64,000 nucleotides of DNA from Citrobacter gillenii (GCF_013337685.1 NZ_SUQN01000003.1:186001-250000), one strand, 5' to 3'. Positions 45,599 through 55,660 are shown, counted from the stretch's first letter. Numbers and translations are program-made. Notes: generated from the letters alone by a model not told the origin.

Positions 45599-45629
45599 TA
45601 GGCCTGATAAGCACTGCGCCATCAGGCAA
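45599..45629. repeat. REP element between yjjX and trpR
   Basis: A single unit, ATAGGCCTGATAAGCACTGCGCCATCAGGCA, lies in the 49-bp gap between the convergent genes. Confidence 0.88.
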
Positions 45630-45630
45630 T

Positions 45631-45957
45631 TCAATCTTTTCCGAGCAGCACCTGTTCCAGCCACTGACGCAGCTCGACCGGCGCAGTTTTGAGGCTATTG
45701 GACCCACGCGTTATGGTCGCAATACCGGCCCCAAGCTCGTTTTTCAACTCGCGTTGGCTCATCTCGCCGCGCAGCAGTTCTTCAATAATGCGCACGCGAG
45801 TCCCCAGCGCTTCGCGCTCATCAGGCGTTAACATCAAATTGAGCAATGGCTGGTGTAAATCTTGCTCATAAGCGTGTTTAAGCAGGTCGACAAAACGTAA
45901 CCACTCCTGGTGACGCTGTTCTGCCATCTCTGCTGAATAGGGTGATTGCTGAGTCAT
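45631..45957 (-). CDS. trpR: Tryptophan operon repressor TrpR
   Basis: A 108-residue homodimeric repressor that binds tryptophan and then the trp, aroH, mtr and trpR operators. The helix-turn-helix is [20 protein letters not shown] (residues 68-87), preceded by [16 protein letters not shown] start at ATG 45957, which gives the family length; the longer frame to 46029 crosses the operator. The trp operator lies 47 bp before the start, so autoregulation is preserved. Confidence 0.98.
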   Translation of the reverse strand: MTQQSPYSAEMAEQRHQEWLRFVDLLKHAYEQDLHQPLLNLMLTPDEREALGTRVRIIEELLRGEMSQRELKNELGAGIATITRGSNSLKTAPVELRQWLEQVLLGKD

Positions 45958-45976
45958 AAGATATCGCCATCGTTGC

Positions 45977-46000
45977 GGGGGAGGCGCGATTGCCTCCCCC
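45977..46000 (-). other. Stable hairpin in the trpR leader
   Basis: GGGGGAGGC / GCCTCCCCC, a perfect 9-bp GC-rich stem with a 6-nt loop, lies between the trp operator and the trpR start codon, 19 bp before the ATG. No T-run follows. It may affect trpR translation or protect the slt transcript end. Confidence 0.65.
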
Positions 46001-46003
46001 TTT

Positions 46004-46021
46004 GTACTCTTTAACGAGTAC
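46004..46021 (-). promoter_or_regulatory. trp operator of trpR
   Basis: GTACTC-TTTAAC-GAGTAC is an 18-bp palindrome with the core of the E. coli trpR operator. It lies just after the slt stop codon and before trpR. Confidence 0.92.
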
Positions 46022-46045
46022 GATAGCATAACACACTCACCACGA

Positions 46046-47983
46046 TCAGTAACGGCGTTGCCATTCTGCGTCGTTCATCAATTCCGGCTTATCACCGAGG
46101 AAGTAACGATAGTAGGCATCGTAAGCCAGCACGTTTTTCACGTACCCACGGGTCTCGGAGAACGGGATGCTTTCTACAAAGGCCACCGCGTCAATGCGCC
46201 CTGCACTGTTGCCAAGCCAGGTACGAACGCGACCCGGTCCGGCGTTATAGGCTGCTGAAGCAAAGATGCGGTTATTGCCAAACTGTTGATACACATACTG
46301 TAAATAGCTGGTGCCGATGTTGATATTGGTCTCAGGATCCAACAGCTGATTCGGACTGCTGTAACCCGGAATCGAGAACATCTTCACTGTATGCGTCGCC
46401 GTACCCGGCATAATTTGCATCAACCCGCTGGCACCCACCGGCGATTTTACCTTCGGGTTCCAGGCACTTTCCTGACGGGCAATGGCCATCGCGTAGCTTG
46501 GCTGAATGTCTTTCCCGCTGGTGTAACGGGTAAACAGATCTTTGTAGGCCAGCGGGAAACGCTCTTCCAGATGATCCCAGAGTTTGCCAGCGATCGTGGC
46601 CTGCACGCTCAGATCCCACCAGTGGTTGTTAAACGCATAACGCGCCAGCTGCGCCTGCTCAGACTTGGTGCGGCTGGTGACCAGATTCGCCCACTCGCTG
46701 CGCGCGGTGTTGTCCATGTTCCAGTACATCAACTCACGTACGCGCGCCATCTCCGGTCCCTGCGTCAGGGCAGCGTCAACATCCGCAGGCGCTTTGTCTA
46801 TTTTCAGCGTGTATTCTTCACCAAGGCGCTGTGCTGCCACCATCGGATAGAAGCCACGCTGCTGCATCAGCGCATGCAGGATCTCTTTCGCTTCGGCGTC
46901 ACGTCCGCGCTCCAGCAGCAGATCCGCCTGCCAGTAACGCCATTCATCTTTTTCCTTCGCGTCCATCGGCAGACGCGCCAGCCAGGTATTCAGCCCTCGA
47001 CGATCGCCAGTTCCCAGCGCCATCCGCACGCGGCGCTCCACAAGCGTGGTGGATTGTGAGCGCATAATCGCGTCATCGCGCCATTTGGCCTGCTCGTCAG
47101 TAACGTCGTTGCCCATCAGACGCCAGGCGACGATATCGCGCAGCTCCTGAGTTTGATCGTCATTTAACTGCTGCGCCTGCGCCAATGAAGGGATCATCAA
47201 ACGTGCATTTTCCGCGTCCTGACGCGCTACGCTGGCAAACGCCACCGCCGCCATCTGACGGGTAAAATCCGTAGCGCCGGTGGTGCGCGCAAACGTCATC
47301 ACCGAATTAGGGTTATTTGCCAGTGCAATAATCGCTGAAGCAATGGTCTGATAATCCGCTGGCATTTGTCCGGCCAGCGCGGTAACCAGTCCGGTATTAC
47401 CCGCCTTCATCGCCAGGCGAATACGTTCAAGATACGCTAACGGATCCTGAGTCCCCGATGCCCGCCATACGCCGAATAATTTGTCACAGGCGTTGGGCTG
47501 ACTCTTCCCGGTCAGCCAAAGATCTTTTGCACCTTGCCAGGCTTCTTCGGCCTGCCCGGTACTCCATTTCGCATAGTAGTAATTACATTGCGCTTCGGTG
47601 GTGCCGGGCTTATCCGGGCTGAATGCTAACAACCCTCGCCAGTCTTCCCGACGTGCCAATTCGTTCACGAAGCGCGATTGCAACGTGCGTGCAGGCGGCA
47701 GCGTTGGATTAGCGCGCACAAAATTGGTGACGGTAACGGTGGGCTGATTCATCAGATCGTCAGTAATCTGGCGATATTCAAGGTAGGGATACAGAGGGTA
47801 GCTTTTCAGGCCCGGCATCATCTGCTCGACGACGTCCATCTGCCGGTTATCCCAGGCCTGCTTAATTTGTGCATAGCGATTGCGCTGTTCATCCAGAGAA
47901 TCCGCTCGCGCCACTTGACTGACCGTCAGCAGACATACGCTGGCTGCCAGCAGGCGCCAGGCTACGTGTTTGGCTTTGTCCAC
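46046..47983 (-). CDS. slt: Soluble lytic murein transglycosylase Slt70
   Basis: A 645-residue periplasmic enzyme that cleaves peptidoglycan to 1,6-anhydromuropeptides. The signal peptide is [20 protein letters not shown] and ends at VARA before DSLDEQ. A long alpha-helical U-shaped domain fills about residues 28-450. The C-terminal lysozyme-like SLT domain has the catalytic glutamate in [12 protein letters not shown] (about 500) and the motif [25 protein letters not shown] follows. Length equals E. coli Slt. It is divergent from ettA and 25 bp before the trp operator. Confidence 0.98.
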   Translation of the reverse strand: MDKAKHVAWRLLAASVCLLTVSQVARADSLDEQRNRYAQIKQAWDNRQMDVVEQMMPGLKSYPLYPYLEYRQITDDLMNQPTVTVTNFVRANPTLPPARTLQSRFVNELARREDWRGLLAFSPDKPGTTEAQCNYYYAKWSTGQAEEAWQGAKDLWLTGKSQPNACDKLFGVWRASGTQDPLAYLERIRLAMKAGNTGLVTALAGQMPADYQTIASAIIALANNPNSVMTFARTTGATDFTRQMAAVAFASVARQDAENARLMIPSLAQAQQLNDDQTQELRDIVAWRLMGNDVTDEQAKWRDDAIMRSQSTTLVERRVRMALGTGDRRGLNTWLARLPMDAKEKDEWRYWQADLLLERGRDAEAKEILHALMQQRGFYPMVAAQRLGEEYTLKIDKAPADVDAALTQGPEMARVRELMYWNMDNTARSEWANLVTSRTKSEQAQLARYAFNNHWWDLSVQATIAGKLWDHLEERFPLAYKDLFTRYTSGKDIQPSYAMAIARQESAWNPKVKSPVGASGLMQIMPGTATHTVKMFSIPGYSSPNQLLDPETNINIGTSYLQYVYQQFGNNRIFASAAYNAGPGRVRTWLGNSAGRIDAVAFVESIPFSETRGYVKNVLAYDAYYRYFLGDKPELMNDAEWQRRY

Positions 47984-48164
47984 AAGCTCTTCCTCTTATC
48001 GTGTTACGACTGTGCAGCATCATGCCGCTTAATAGATTCATGCTAATCAGACATTGCAGAAAGTGCCACGTTCCGGACACTTTTTTACTTTTGTTGCGAG
48101 TGAGATCTGCTGGCTGGGATTGAGCAATGAAAAAGGCTACACTTCGCCTTTGATAACTATTCAT

Positions 48165-48300
48165 CACCCTACTCAAAATCATTCTGGCTGCATCAAGGCG
48201 GCAAGAGAGAAAATCCCTGCAAGCATAGATGGCTATGTGACCAGGGTTTTCGAATGCAGCCAACACAGAGGCAGCCTGAAGGATGAAGAGTATATAAAAG
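48165..48300 (+). other. Strongly folded leader or small RNA upstream of ettA
   Basis: Nested pairings build one long hairpin: GGCTGCAT (48186-48193) with ATGCAGCC (48254-48261), AAAATCCCTG (48210-48219) with CAGGGTTTT (48242-48250), and CATAG / CTATG (48224-48237) as the apical loop. A second GCAGCC at 48271-48276 could compete for the first arm. The sequence pattern resembles a repeated enterobacterial leader/sRNA element of the RyfA type (recalled, not checked). The rest of the slt-ettA gap (47984-48164) has no visible gene. Confidence 0.7.
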
Positions 48301-48314
48301 AGGCGAAGTCCAAC

Positions 48315-49982
48315 GTGGCTCAATTCGTTTATACCATGCATCGTGTCGGCAAAGTCGTTCCGCCGAAACGTCATATTCTTAAAAACATCTCTCTGAGCTT
48401 CTTCCCGGGTGCCAAAATCGGTGTACTCGGTCTGAACGGCGCGGGTAAATCCACCCTGCTGCGCATCATGGCCGGTATTGATACCGACATCGAGGGCGAA
48501 GCTCGTCCACAGCCGGGCCTCAAGATCGGTTACCTGCCTCAGGAGCCGAAGCTGAATCCGGAACATACCGTGCGTGAGTCCGTTGAAGAAGCGGTCGCCG
48601 ACGTGGTTAACGCCCTGAAAGGCCTGGATGAAGTGTACGCGAAGTACGCCGAGCCGGATGCCGACTTCGATAAGCTTGCCGCACAGCAGGGTAAATTCGA
48701 AGAAATCATTCAGGCACACGACGGCCACAACCTGAACGTGCAGCTGGAGCGCGCCGCTGACGCACTCCGTCTGCCGGACTGGGATGCCAAAATTGAGAAG
48801 CTGTCCGGGGGTGAACGCCGCCGCGTCGCGCTGTGCCGCCTGCTGCTGGAAAAACCAGACATGCTGCTGCTCGACGAACCGACCAACCATCTGGATGCAG
48901 AATCCGTGGCATGGCTGGAACGCTTCCTGCACGACTTCGAAGGGACCGTGGTGGCAATTACCCACGACCGTTACTTCCTCGATAACGTGGCTGGCTGGAT
49001 CCTGGAGCTTGACCGCGGTGAAGGTATTCCGTGGGAAGGTAACTACTCTTCCTGGCTGGAGCAGAAAGATCAGCGTCTGGCGCAGGAAGCCTCTCAGGAA
49101 GCGGCTCGCCGTAAATCCATTGAGAAAGAGCTGGAGTGGGTACGCCAGGGTGCAAAAGGCCGTCAGTCGAAGGGTAAAGCCCGTCTGGCACGCTTTGAAG
49201 AGCTCAACAATACCGAATACCAGAAGCGTAACGAAACCAACGAACTGTTTATCCCACCAGGACCTCGTCTGGGCGATAAAGTCGTTGAGGTTACTAACCT
49301 GCGTAAATCCTACGGCGACCGCGTCCTGATCGACGACCTGAGCTTCTCGGTACCGAAAGGCGCTATCGTCGGGATCATCGGTCCGAACGGCGCGGGTAAA
49401 TCCACCCTGTTCCGCATGCTCTCCGGTGAAGAACAGCCAGATAGCGGCACCATTGAACTGGGTGAAACCGTGAAACTGGCCTCCGTTGACCAGTTCCGTG
49501 ACGCAATGGATAACAGCAAAACCGTGTGGGAAGAAGTATCCGGCGGGCTGGATATCATGAAGATCGGCAACACCGAAATGCCAAGCCGCGCTTACGTAGG
49601 CCGCTTCAACTTCAAAGGTGTTGATCAGGGTAAACGCGTCGGCGAGCTGTCCGGTGGTGAGCGTGGTCGTCTGCACCTGGCGAAGCTGCTGCAGGTTGGC
49701 GGCAACATGCTGCTGCTCGATGAACCGACCAACGACCTGGATATCGAAACCCTGCGCGCGCTGGAAAACGCCCTGCTGGAGTTCCCGGGCTGCGCAATGG
49801 TTATCTCGCACGACCGTTGGTTCCTCGACCGTATCGCCACCCACATTCTGGATTACCAGGATGAAGGCAAAGTCGAGTTCTTCGAAGGTAACTTTACCGA
49901 ATACGAAGAGTACAAGAAACGCACGCTGGGCGCAGATGCGCTGGAACCGAAGCGTATCAAGTACAAGCGTATTTCTAAGTAA
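48315..49982 (+). CDS. ettA: Energy-dependent translational throttle protein EttA
   Basis: A 555-residue ABC-F ATPase that binds the ribosomal E site and gates entry into the elongation cycle according to the ATP/ADP ratio. Two tandem nucleotide-binding domains have Walker A motifs GLNGAGKST (about 39-47) and GPNGAGKST (about 357-365). Signature motifs are LSGGERRRVALCR and LSGGERGRLHLAK. Both Walker B segments read LLLDEPTN. No membrane domain is present. I start at GTG 48315 with GAGG upstream, giving AQFVYTMHRVGK as in E. coli; the frame is open 87 codons further but that part forms the structured leader. Confidence 0.97.
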   Translation: MAQFVYTMHRVGKVVPPKRHILKNISLSFFPGAKIGVLGLNGAGKSTLLRIMAGIDTDIEGEARPQPGLKIGYLPQEPKLNPEHTVRESVEEAVADVVNALKGLDEVYAKYAEPDADFDKLAAQQGKFEEIIQAHDGHNLNVQLERAADALRLPDWDAKIEKLSGGERRRVALCRLLLEKPDMLLLDEPTNHLDAESVAWLERFLHDFEGTVVAITHDRYFLDNVAGWILELDRGEGIPWEGNYSSWLEQKDQRLAQEASQEAARRKSIEKELEWVRQGAKGRQSKGKARLARFEELNNTEYQKRNETNELFIPPGPRLGDKVVEVTNLRKSYGDRVLIDDLSFSVPKGAIVGIIGPNGAGKSTLFRMLSGEEQPDSGTIELGETVKLASVDQFRDAMDNSKTVWEEVSGGLDIMKIGNTEMPSRAYVGRFNFKGVDQGKRVGELSGGERGRLHLAKLLQVGGNMLLLDEPTNDLDIETLRALENALLEFPGCAMVISHDRWFLDRIATHILDYQDEGKVEFFEGNFTEYEEYKKRTLGADALEPKRIKYKRISK

Positions 49983-49993
49983 TTGCCGTTAAG

Positions 49994-50076
49994 TGCCGGA
50001 TGGCGCTGTGCGTGTCCGGCCTACGAGGTGAGTGCAACTTGTAGGCCGGACAACGCGTTTATGCCGCCATCCGGTA
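49994..50076. repeat. REP pair (BIME) between ettA and nadR
   Basis: Two inverted units, GTGCCGGATGGCGCTGTGCG...TCCGGCCTACG and GTAGGCCGGACAACGCGTTT...CCATCCGGTA, lie between the convergent genes. Confidence 0.9.
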
Positions 50077-50083
50077 TTAAAAT

Positions 50084-51316
50084 CTACCCCTGCTCACCCA
50101 TCAATTCTTTCACCAACTCCACGCAGCGCAGGAAGCGACCGTCATAGTCTGGCTCCTCGACGTGGACAAAATCGATGTTATTTTCCTGCAGCATTTCCAC
50201 CAGCAGCGACTGAAACGCCTTCCGGTCAACCGAACTGCCCAGACTGCGTAGTCCATCTGCCACCCACGGCGTGTTATTTTCCAGCAGAATCACCAGGTCA
50301 AAGCGGTACTCGTCGATCAGCGCCTGCACAAACGGGTGCTCACGCCCTTCATACTTTTTACAGAACGCCTGCGTCGTGACAAAGTCGGTGTCGATAAATG
50401 CCACTTTATTAGCATATTTAACTGCAAAATCAATGTATTGCGCTTGTCCAAGCGCGATTTTATCGTAATCGGAATACTGCAGAGCCATCTCATCGCCGCC
50501 CAAATGGGAGAAGACGTAATCACGGCCATATTCCCACGCACTGGTGGTGTTGAAGATATTGGCGAGTTTGTTCACCAGCGTCGATTTTCCGCTCGACTCA
50601 CCGCCAAGGATCGCCACGGTGCGCACGAAAAACGGTTTCACCTCGGTGGGAATATACTCCCAGTAGCGAAACGGGTTCTCACGGATTTGCCCGCCGCTGA
50701 TGCTCATGAATGTGCGCTTGGGATCGACCAGCACCGTTTCGATTCCCAGATGTTCCAGATACTGCGGCGCATCGGCTTCTTCAGAGGTGTAGATCCAGTT
50801 TGGCTGGATCCCTTTCTCCTGCATAAACGTTTTTATGCCGTTACTCCAGACATCCCAGCCGTGCGGATAGGGCTCCATGCCTTCTTCATTAAAGGCATGA
50901 ATACGGATATTTTTCTGATATTTGAAGGTTTGCAGCAGCCAGCGAAGACGGTCAGAGACTGTGGGCTGCTGTGACATGGCACTGTCTTCAAACAGGCTAC
51001 GGTCGCGCGTTTCATCATAGCCCATGATGATATGCAGCTCGTCAACCTGGCTACAGGCGCGCTGGATCAGATAAATATGCCCGGTATGCAGCGGATAAAA
51101 CTTACCGAATACCACACCGATATTTTTCTGCTGACGGGGAAACTCAAGCCCGAGAAAACGGTGCAGCGCCTCCAGCTTTTGCGCGCTGGGGCTTTTGATT
51201 TTGGCATTCAGCAGTTGGCTTAAATATCCCTTGGTCATACCACTGGCATCCGCCACCTGTTGCAAGGTACAGCCCTTTTGCTTAATGGCGGTTTTGAGAT
51301 AGTCGAACGATGACAC
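50084..51316 (-). CDS. nadR: Trifunctional NAD regulator NadR
   Basis: A 410-residue protein that represses NAD biosynthesis genes, adenylates NMN and phosphorylates nicotinamide riboside. The N-terminal helix-turn-helix is at about residues 14-35 (GCTLQQVADASGMTKGYLSQ). The NMN adenylyltransferase domain starts GVVFGKFYPLHTGHIYLI (about 67-84). The kinase domain has the P-loop AILGGESSGKSTLVNKL (about 237-253). The start is GTG 51316, with AGGAGG five bases upstream, and matches the E. coli N-terminus SSFDYLK. It follows radA and serB on the same strand, separated from radA by a REP element. Confidence 0.97.
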   Translation of the reverse strand: MSSFDYLKTAIKQKGCTLQQVADASGMTKGYLSQLLNAKIKSPSAQKLEALHRFLGLEFPRQQKNIGVVFGKFYPLHTGHIYLIQRACSQVDELHIIMGYDETRDRSLFEDSAMSQQPTVSDRLRWLLQTFKYQKNIRIHAFNEEGMEPYPHGWDVWSNGIKTFMQEKGIQPNWIYTSEEADAPQYLEHLGIETVLVDPKRTFMSISGGQIRENPFRYWEYIPTEVKPFFVRTVAILGGESSGKSTLVNKLANIFNTTSAWEYGRDYVFSHLGGDEMALQYSDYDKIALGQAQYIDFAVKYANKVAFIDTDFVTTQAFCKKYEGREHPFVQALIDEYRFDLVILLENNTPWVADGLRSLGSSVDRKAFQSLLVEMLQENNIDFVHVEEPDYDGRFLRCVELVKELMGEQG

Positions 51317-51349
51317 AAGAGCCTCCTGCTGGAAAAATCGCGTAACACT

Positions 51350-51380
51350 GCCTGATGGCGCTTCGCTTATCAGGCCTACA
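51350..51380. repeat. REP element between radA and nadR
   Basis: A single unit, GCCTGATGGCGCTTCGCTTATCAGGCCTACA, lies in the 142-bp gap within the serB-radA-nadR direction. Confidence 0.9.
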
Positions 51381-51458
51381 GGGTGAAACAAATAATTACC
51401 CTATGGATTTCTGGTGGCAGCCAACATACCTGCCGACAGAAAGACGACGGGTAATGAA

Positions 51459-52841
51459 TTATAAGTCGTCAAACACGTTTAACGCATCCGCGAGCTTTTT
51501 AACGCCAAAAACCTGCATTCCTTCCGGCACCTTTTTCGGCACATTGGCGGCAGGAACAATCGCCCGACGGAAACCGTGCTTCGCCGCTTCAGAAATTCGC
51601 TCCTGGCCGCTGGGAACCGGGCGAATCTCCCCCGCCAACCCCACTTCGCCAAAGACCACGAGATCGTGCGGTAGCGGCCTGTCGCGCAGGCTGGAAACCA
51701 TCGCCAGCAGTAACGCAAGATCGGCACTGGTTTCGGTGACTTTGACGCCGCCAACCACGTTAACGAACACGTCCTGGTCAGACATTTGCAGGCCGCCGTG
51801 ACGGTGCAACACTGCCAGCAAGATCGCCAAACGGTTTTGTTCCAACCCGACTGCTACGCGCCGAGGATTCGCCATCATCGAGTGATCGACCAGCGCCTGA
51901 ATCTCCACCAGCAGTGGACGCGTCCCTTCCCAGACCACCATCACCGAGCTGCCGGAGGTCACTTCATCGCCACGACTTAAGAAAATAGCGGAAGGGTTAC
52001 TGACTTCGCGCAGGCCCTGTTCGGTCATGGCGAAGACGCCAAGCTCATTCACCGCACCAAAGCGGTTTTTATGGCTACGCAGGGTACGGAAACGAGAATC
52101 CGCATCGCCGTCAAGCAGCACCGAGCAGTCAATGCAGTGCTCCAGTACTTTTGGCCCAGCCAGAGAGCCATCTTTGGTGACGTGACCGACCATGACAATC
52201 GCCACGCCGCGCGTTTTAGCAAAGCGCGTCAGGTATGCGGCGGTTTCACGCACCTGCGCCACGCTGCCCGGCGAAGACTGAATATCCGCCATGTGCATCA
52301 CCTGAATGGAGTCGATGACCATCAGCTTTGGCTGCTCTTCCTCTGCAATCAGGCAAATCTGCTCAATGCTGGTTTCTGACAGCATATTCAGATTTGCCGT
52401 CGGCAGACCGAGTCGATGGGCGCGCATCGCCACCTGTTGCAGCGATTCTTCCCCGGTGACGTACAGGGTCTTCATCTGCTCGGCAAGCTTGCACAGCGTT
52501 TGCAGCAGCAGGGTGGATTTCCCGGCGCCTGGATTACCGCCGATCAGAATGGCACTGCCGGGCACCACACCGCCGCCCAGCACGCGGTCAAACTCTTTAA
52601 AACCGGTAGAAAAACGCGGCAGCTCTTCCAGACTGATATCCGCCAGCTTTTGCACCTTAGCGACGCCTGCATTACCGGCATAGCCGCTGAGGCGCTCGTT
52701 ACGTGCCACCGTCGGTGACGCCGCAAGACGCACCTCGGTGATGCTGTTCCAGGCCTGACAGGCGCTACATTGCCCCTGCCAGCGCGGATAATCGGCCCCG
52801 CATTCATTACATACAAAGGCGCGTTTAGGAGCTTTTGCCAC
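51459..52841 (-). CDS. radA: DNA repair helicase RadA (Sms)
   Basis: A 460-residue RecA-like protein that promotes branch migration during recombinational repair. The N-terminal zinc finger is CNECGADYPRWQGQCSAC (residues 11-28). The Walker A motif is GGNPGAGKSTLL (about 96-107), followed by the RadA-specific KNRFGAVNELGVF motif (about 250). The C-terminal Lon-protease-like domain lacks the catalytic pair, as usual. It starts 11 bp after serB and is probably co-transcribed with it. Confidence 0.98.
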   Translation of the reverse strand: MAKAPKRAFVCNECGADYPRWQGQCSACQAWNSITEVRLAASPTVARNERLSGYAGNAGVAKVQKLADISLEELPRFSTGFKEFDRVLGGGVVPGSAILIGGNPGAGKSTLLLQTLCKLAEQMKTLYVTGEESLQQVAMRAHRLGLPTANLNMLSETSIEQICLIAEEEQPKLMVIDSIQVMHMADIQSSPGSVAQVRETAAYLTRFAKTRGVAIVMVGHVTKDGSLAGPKVLEHCIDCSVLLDGDADSRFRTLRSHKNRFGAVNELGVFAMTEQGLREVSNPSAIFLSRGDEVTSGSSVMVVWEGTRPLLVEIQALVDHSMMANPRRVAVGLEQNRLAILLAVLHRHGGLQMSDQDVFVNVVGGVKVTETSADLALLLAMVSSLRDRPLPHDLVVFGEVGLAGEIRPVPSGQERISEAAKHGFRRAIVPAANVPKKVPEGMQVFGVKKLADALNVFDDL

Positions 52842-52852
52842 GTTTTACCTCG

Positions 52853-53821
52853 TTATTTCTGGTTCATGCTACCGGAGAGAATGCAGAACACCCCCATCAG
52901 GTCAGCGTGACGGATAGTAATCTCTGTCTTTTCATTCACTTTCGGCTTAGCATGGTAGGCGATCCCCAGCCCTGCCGTTTTGATCATCGGCAGATCGTTA
53001 GCGCCGTCGCCAATCGCCACCGTTTGCGTCATTGGGATTTCATATTCCTGCGCCAGTCGGGTCAGGGTGGTGGCCTTGTACTGAGCATCGACGATATCGC
53101 CAATCACGTTGCCGGTAAATTTCCCGTCCATGATCTCCAGCTCGTTCGCCACAACCGCCGTCAGGCGCAGCTTTTCGCGCAGATATTCAGCAAAGAAGGT
53201 AAAGCCACCGGAGGCTATCGCGACTTTCCAGCCCAGCGTTTCCAGCTTCAGCACCAGTTGCGTTAAGCCGGGCATCAGCGGGAGATTTTCACGTACCTGC
53301 ATCAAAATATTGGCATCCGCCCCCTTCAGCGTGGCGACGCGGCTGCGCAAGCTAGCGGTAAAATCCAGCTCCCCGCGCATCGCGCGTTCCGTCACTTCTG
53401 CGACCATCTCGCCGGTTCCAGCCAGTTTGGCGATTTCATCAATGCACTCGATCTGGATCGCCGTCGAATCCATGTCCATCACCAGCAGGCCTGGCGTGCG
53501 CAAATGCGGGATTTTCCCCAGCGGGGCAACATCCAGTTTGGCATCATGCGCCAGTTTTGTTGCCCGCGGTGTTAACGATCCCGCGAGGCGAATCACCTGA
53601 TAATCCTCGACGCACCAGGCCGCCACAATCACCATCGCCGCCCCCAGTTTGCTCTGGTATTGCGTTAAGCGTTGTTTATCCAGCCCACGACCATACAGCA
53701 GCCAGCCGCTACGGCCCGCGTGGTAATCCAGTGGCATCACTTCATCACCACTTAAAGAGAGGGGCAGACCTGGCCACAGAGAGACATCTTCAGGTAGATC
53801 GCACCAGGTAATGTTAGGCAT
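52853..53821 (-). CDS. serB: Phosphoserine phosphatase SerB
   Basis: A 322-residue HAD-superfamily phosphatase carrying out the last step of serine biosynthesis. An N-terminal ACT-like region comes first. The HAD motif I with the phosphorylated aspartate is VMDMDSTAIQIECIDEIA (about 114-131). Motif II is ASGGF and motif III is VAIGDGANDLPMIKTAGLG (about 262-280). Length equals E. coli SerB. It is divergent from ytjB across 115 bp and leads serB-radA-nadR. Confidence 0.98.
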   Translation of the reverse strand: MPNITWCDLPEDVSLWPGLPLSLSGDEVMPLDYHAGRSGWLLYGRGLDKQRLTQYQSKLGAAMVIVAAWCVEDYQVIRLAGSLTPRATKLAHDAKLDVAPLGKIPHLRTPGLLVMDMDSTAIQIECIDEIAKLAGTGEMVAEVTERAMRGELDFTASLRSRVATLKGADANILMQVRENLPLMPGLTQLVLKLETLGWKVAIASGGFTFFAEYLREKLRLTAVVANELEIMDGKFTGNVIGDIVDAQYKATTLTRLAQEYEIPMTQTVAIGDGANDLPMIKTAGLGIAYHAKPKVNEKTEITIRHADLMGVFCILSGSMNQK

Positions 53822-53936
53822 TAAAGCTCCTGTAAAATCGTTCGGGTCGGAATCATCAGGGGAAAATAACGCATGAGGCTACCCTGTAACCAGCGCTTCT
53901 GGCAACATTAAGTCTCAAATTTTCAGCAGGTGGAAT

Positions 53937-54578
53937 ATGGCTCGCGCAAAACTGAAATTCCGACTTCATCGTGCAGTGATTGTATTGTCCTGCCTCGCGC
54001 TGCTCGTCGCCCTGATGCAGGGCGCGTCGTGGTTTAGTCAAAACCATCAACAGCAGCGAAATCCGCAGCTGGAAGAGCTGGCCCGCACGCTGGCCCGCCA
54101 GGTTGCATTAAACGTCGCGCCGCTGATGCGTACCGAAACGCCGGATGAAAAACGCATCGCTGTCGTGCTGCGCCAACTCACCGACGAGAGCCGTATTCTC
54201 GATGCGGGCGTCTATGATGAACAGGGCGATCTCATTACGCATGCCGGTGAGAGCGTGAATGTTCGCGACCGGCTGGCGCTGGACGGTAAAAAAGCCGGGG
54301 GCTATTTTAATCAGCAAATTGTCGAACCCATTCAGGGCAAAAATGGTCCGCTGGGCTACCTGCGCCTGACGCTGGATACCCACACCCTTGCCACCGAGGC
54401 CAAACAGGTGGATAACACCACCAACATTCTACGCCTGATGCTGCTCCTGTCACTGGCGATTGGCGTGGTATTAACCCGGACATTACTGCAAGGTAAGCGC
54501 ACCCGCTGGCAACAATCGCCGTTCCTGCTGACCGCCAACAAACCGGTGCAGGAAGAAGACAGCGAGAAAAAAGAGTAA
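53937..54578 (+). CDS. ytjB: Inner-membrane protein YtjB (Smp)
   Basis: A 213-residue predicted inner-membrane protein of the Smp family. There is an N-terminal hydrophobic segment at about residues 12-31 ([20 protein letters not shown]) and a second at about 162-180 ([17 protein letters not shown]). The region between them is a PAS/Cache-like periplasmic domain of about 130 residues. The charged C-terminal tail is cytoplasmic. Function is unknown. Sequence and position (divergent from serB, 22 bp before lplA) match E. coli. Confidence 0.9.
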   Translation: MARAKLKFRLHRAVIVLSCLALLVALMQGASWFSQNHQQQRNPQLEELARTLARQVALNVAPLMRTETPDEKRIAVVLRQLTDESRILDAGVYDEQGDLITHAGESVNVRDRLALDGKKAGGYFNQQIVEPIQGKNGPLGYLRLTLDTHTLATEAKQVDNTTNILRLMLLLSLAIGVVLTRTLLQGKRTRWQQSPFLLTANKPVQEEDSEKKE

Positions 54579-54600
54579 TTCACCAGGAAGGAAATCAACC

Positions 54601-55617
54601 ATGACCACATTACGCCTGCTTATCTCCGACTCTTACGATCCGTGGTTTAATCTGGCGGTTGAAGAGTGCATTTTTCGTCAAATGCCCGCCACGCAGCGCG
54701 TGCTGTTTTTATGGCGCAACGCCGATACGGTGGTCATAGGCCGGGCGCAAAACCCGTGGAAAGAGTGCAATACCCGACGCATGGAAGAGGATAACGTCCG
54801 GCTGGCTCGCCGTAGCAGCGGCGGCGGCGCGGTGTTTCACGATCTCGGTAATACCTGCTTTACCTTTATGGCAGGCAAACCGGAATACGACAAAACCATC
54901 TCCACCACTATCGTACTCAATGCCCTGAACGCACTGGGCGTCAACGCTGACGCCTCCGGGCGTAACGATCTGGTGGTCAAAACGGCCGAAGGCGATCGCA
55001 AAGTTTCAGGTTCGGCGTATCGAGAAACCAAAGATCGCGGGTTCCACCACGGTACGCTGTTGCTGAATGCCGACCTCAGTCGTCTGGCGAATTACCTCAA
55101 CCCTGATCAGAAAAAGCTTCAGGCGAAGGGGATCACCTCCGTGCGTGGTCGGGTCGCGAATCTGGTTGAACTGCTGCCTGAGATCACTCATGAAAAAATC
55201 TGTGAAGCCGTGACCGACGCCTTTTTCCAACACTACGGCGAACGCGTAGCGGCTGAAATTATTTCCCCGGATAACACGCCGGATCTGCCCAACTTCGCCG
55301 AAACGTTTGCCCGCCAGAGCAGTTGGGAGTGGAACTTTGGTCAGGCCCCTGCCTTCTCTCATCTGCTGGATGAGCGTTTTACCTGGGGTGGCGTCGAGTT
55401 ACATTTCGACGTGGAGAAAGGCCATATCACCCGCGCGCAGGTCTTTACCGACAGCCTCAATCCCGCGCCATTAGAAGCGCTGGCGGGCAGCTTGCAAGGG
55501 TGTCTGTATCGGGCGGACAGGCTGCAACAGGAGTGCGAGGCGTTGATTGGCGATTTCCCGCAACAGGAAAAAGAGCTACGAGAACTGTCGGCGTGGATAG
55601 CGAGCGCGGTACGTTAA
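54601..55617 (+). CDS. lplA: Lipoate-protein ligase A
   Basis: A 338-residue enzyme that activates free lipoate with ATP and attaches it to the lipoyl domains of 2-oxoacid dehydrogenases and GcvH. The conserved [18 protein letters not shown] (about 69-86) binds lipoyl-AMP, and the catalytic lysine is expected in [11 protein letters not shown] (about 132-142). The small C-terminal accessory domain covers about 250-338. GGAAGGAAATCAACC precedes the ATG. It lies 22 bp after ytjB and is convergent with deoD. Confidence 0.97.
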   Translation: MTTLRLLISDSYDPWFNLAVEECIFRQMPATQRVLFLWRNADTVVIGRAQNPWKECNTRRMEEDNVRLARRSSGGGAVFHDLGNTCFTFMAGKPEYDKTISTTIVLNALNALGVNADASGRNDLVVKTAEGDRKVSGSAYRETKDRGFHHGTLLLNADLSRLANYLNPDQKKLQAKGITSVRGRVANLVELLPEITHEKICEAVTDAFFQHYGERVAAEIISPDNTPDLPNFAETFARQSSWEWNFGQAPAFSHLLDERFTWGGVELHFDVEKGHITRAQVFTDSLNPAPLEALAGSLQGCLYRADRLQQECEALIGDFPQQEKELRELSAWIASAVR

Positions 55618-55652
55618 TAAAAAAGCCCGCTGGCGCTGTGCTTAGCGGGCTT
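55616..55652 (-). terminator. Rho-independent terminator of the deo operon
   Basis: AAGCCCGCT / AGCGGGCTT pairs over a 12-nt loop, followed by TTTTATT on the minus strand. It overlaps the lplA stop codon. Confidence 0.88.
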
Positions 55653-55660
55653 ACAAAACC

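Noticed and set aside
48054-48314. 87-codon N-terminal extension of ettA
   Set aside because: The family N-terminus starts at the GTG at 48315, and the extension coincides with the folded leader.
47889-49844. 651-codon open frame antisense to ettA
   Set aside because: Opposite a fully conserved ABC-F gene and overlapping slt. No domain recognised; an effect of codon bias.
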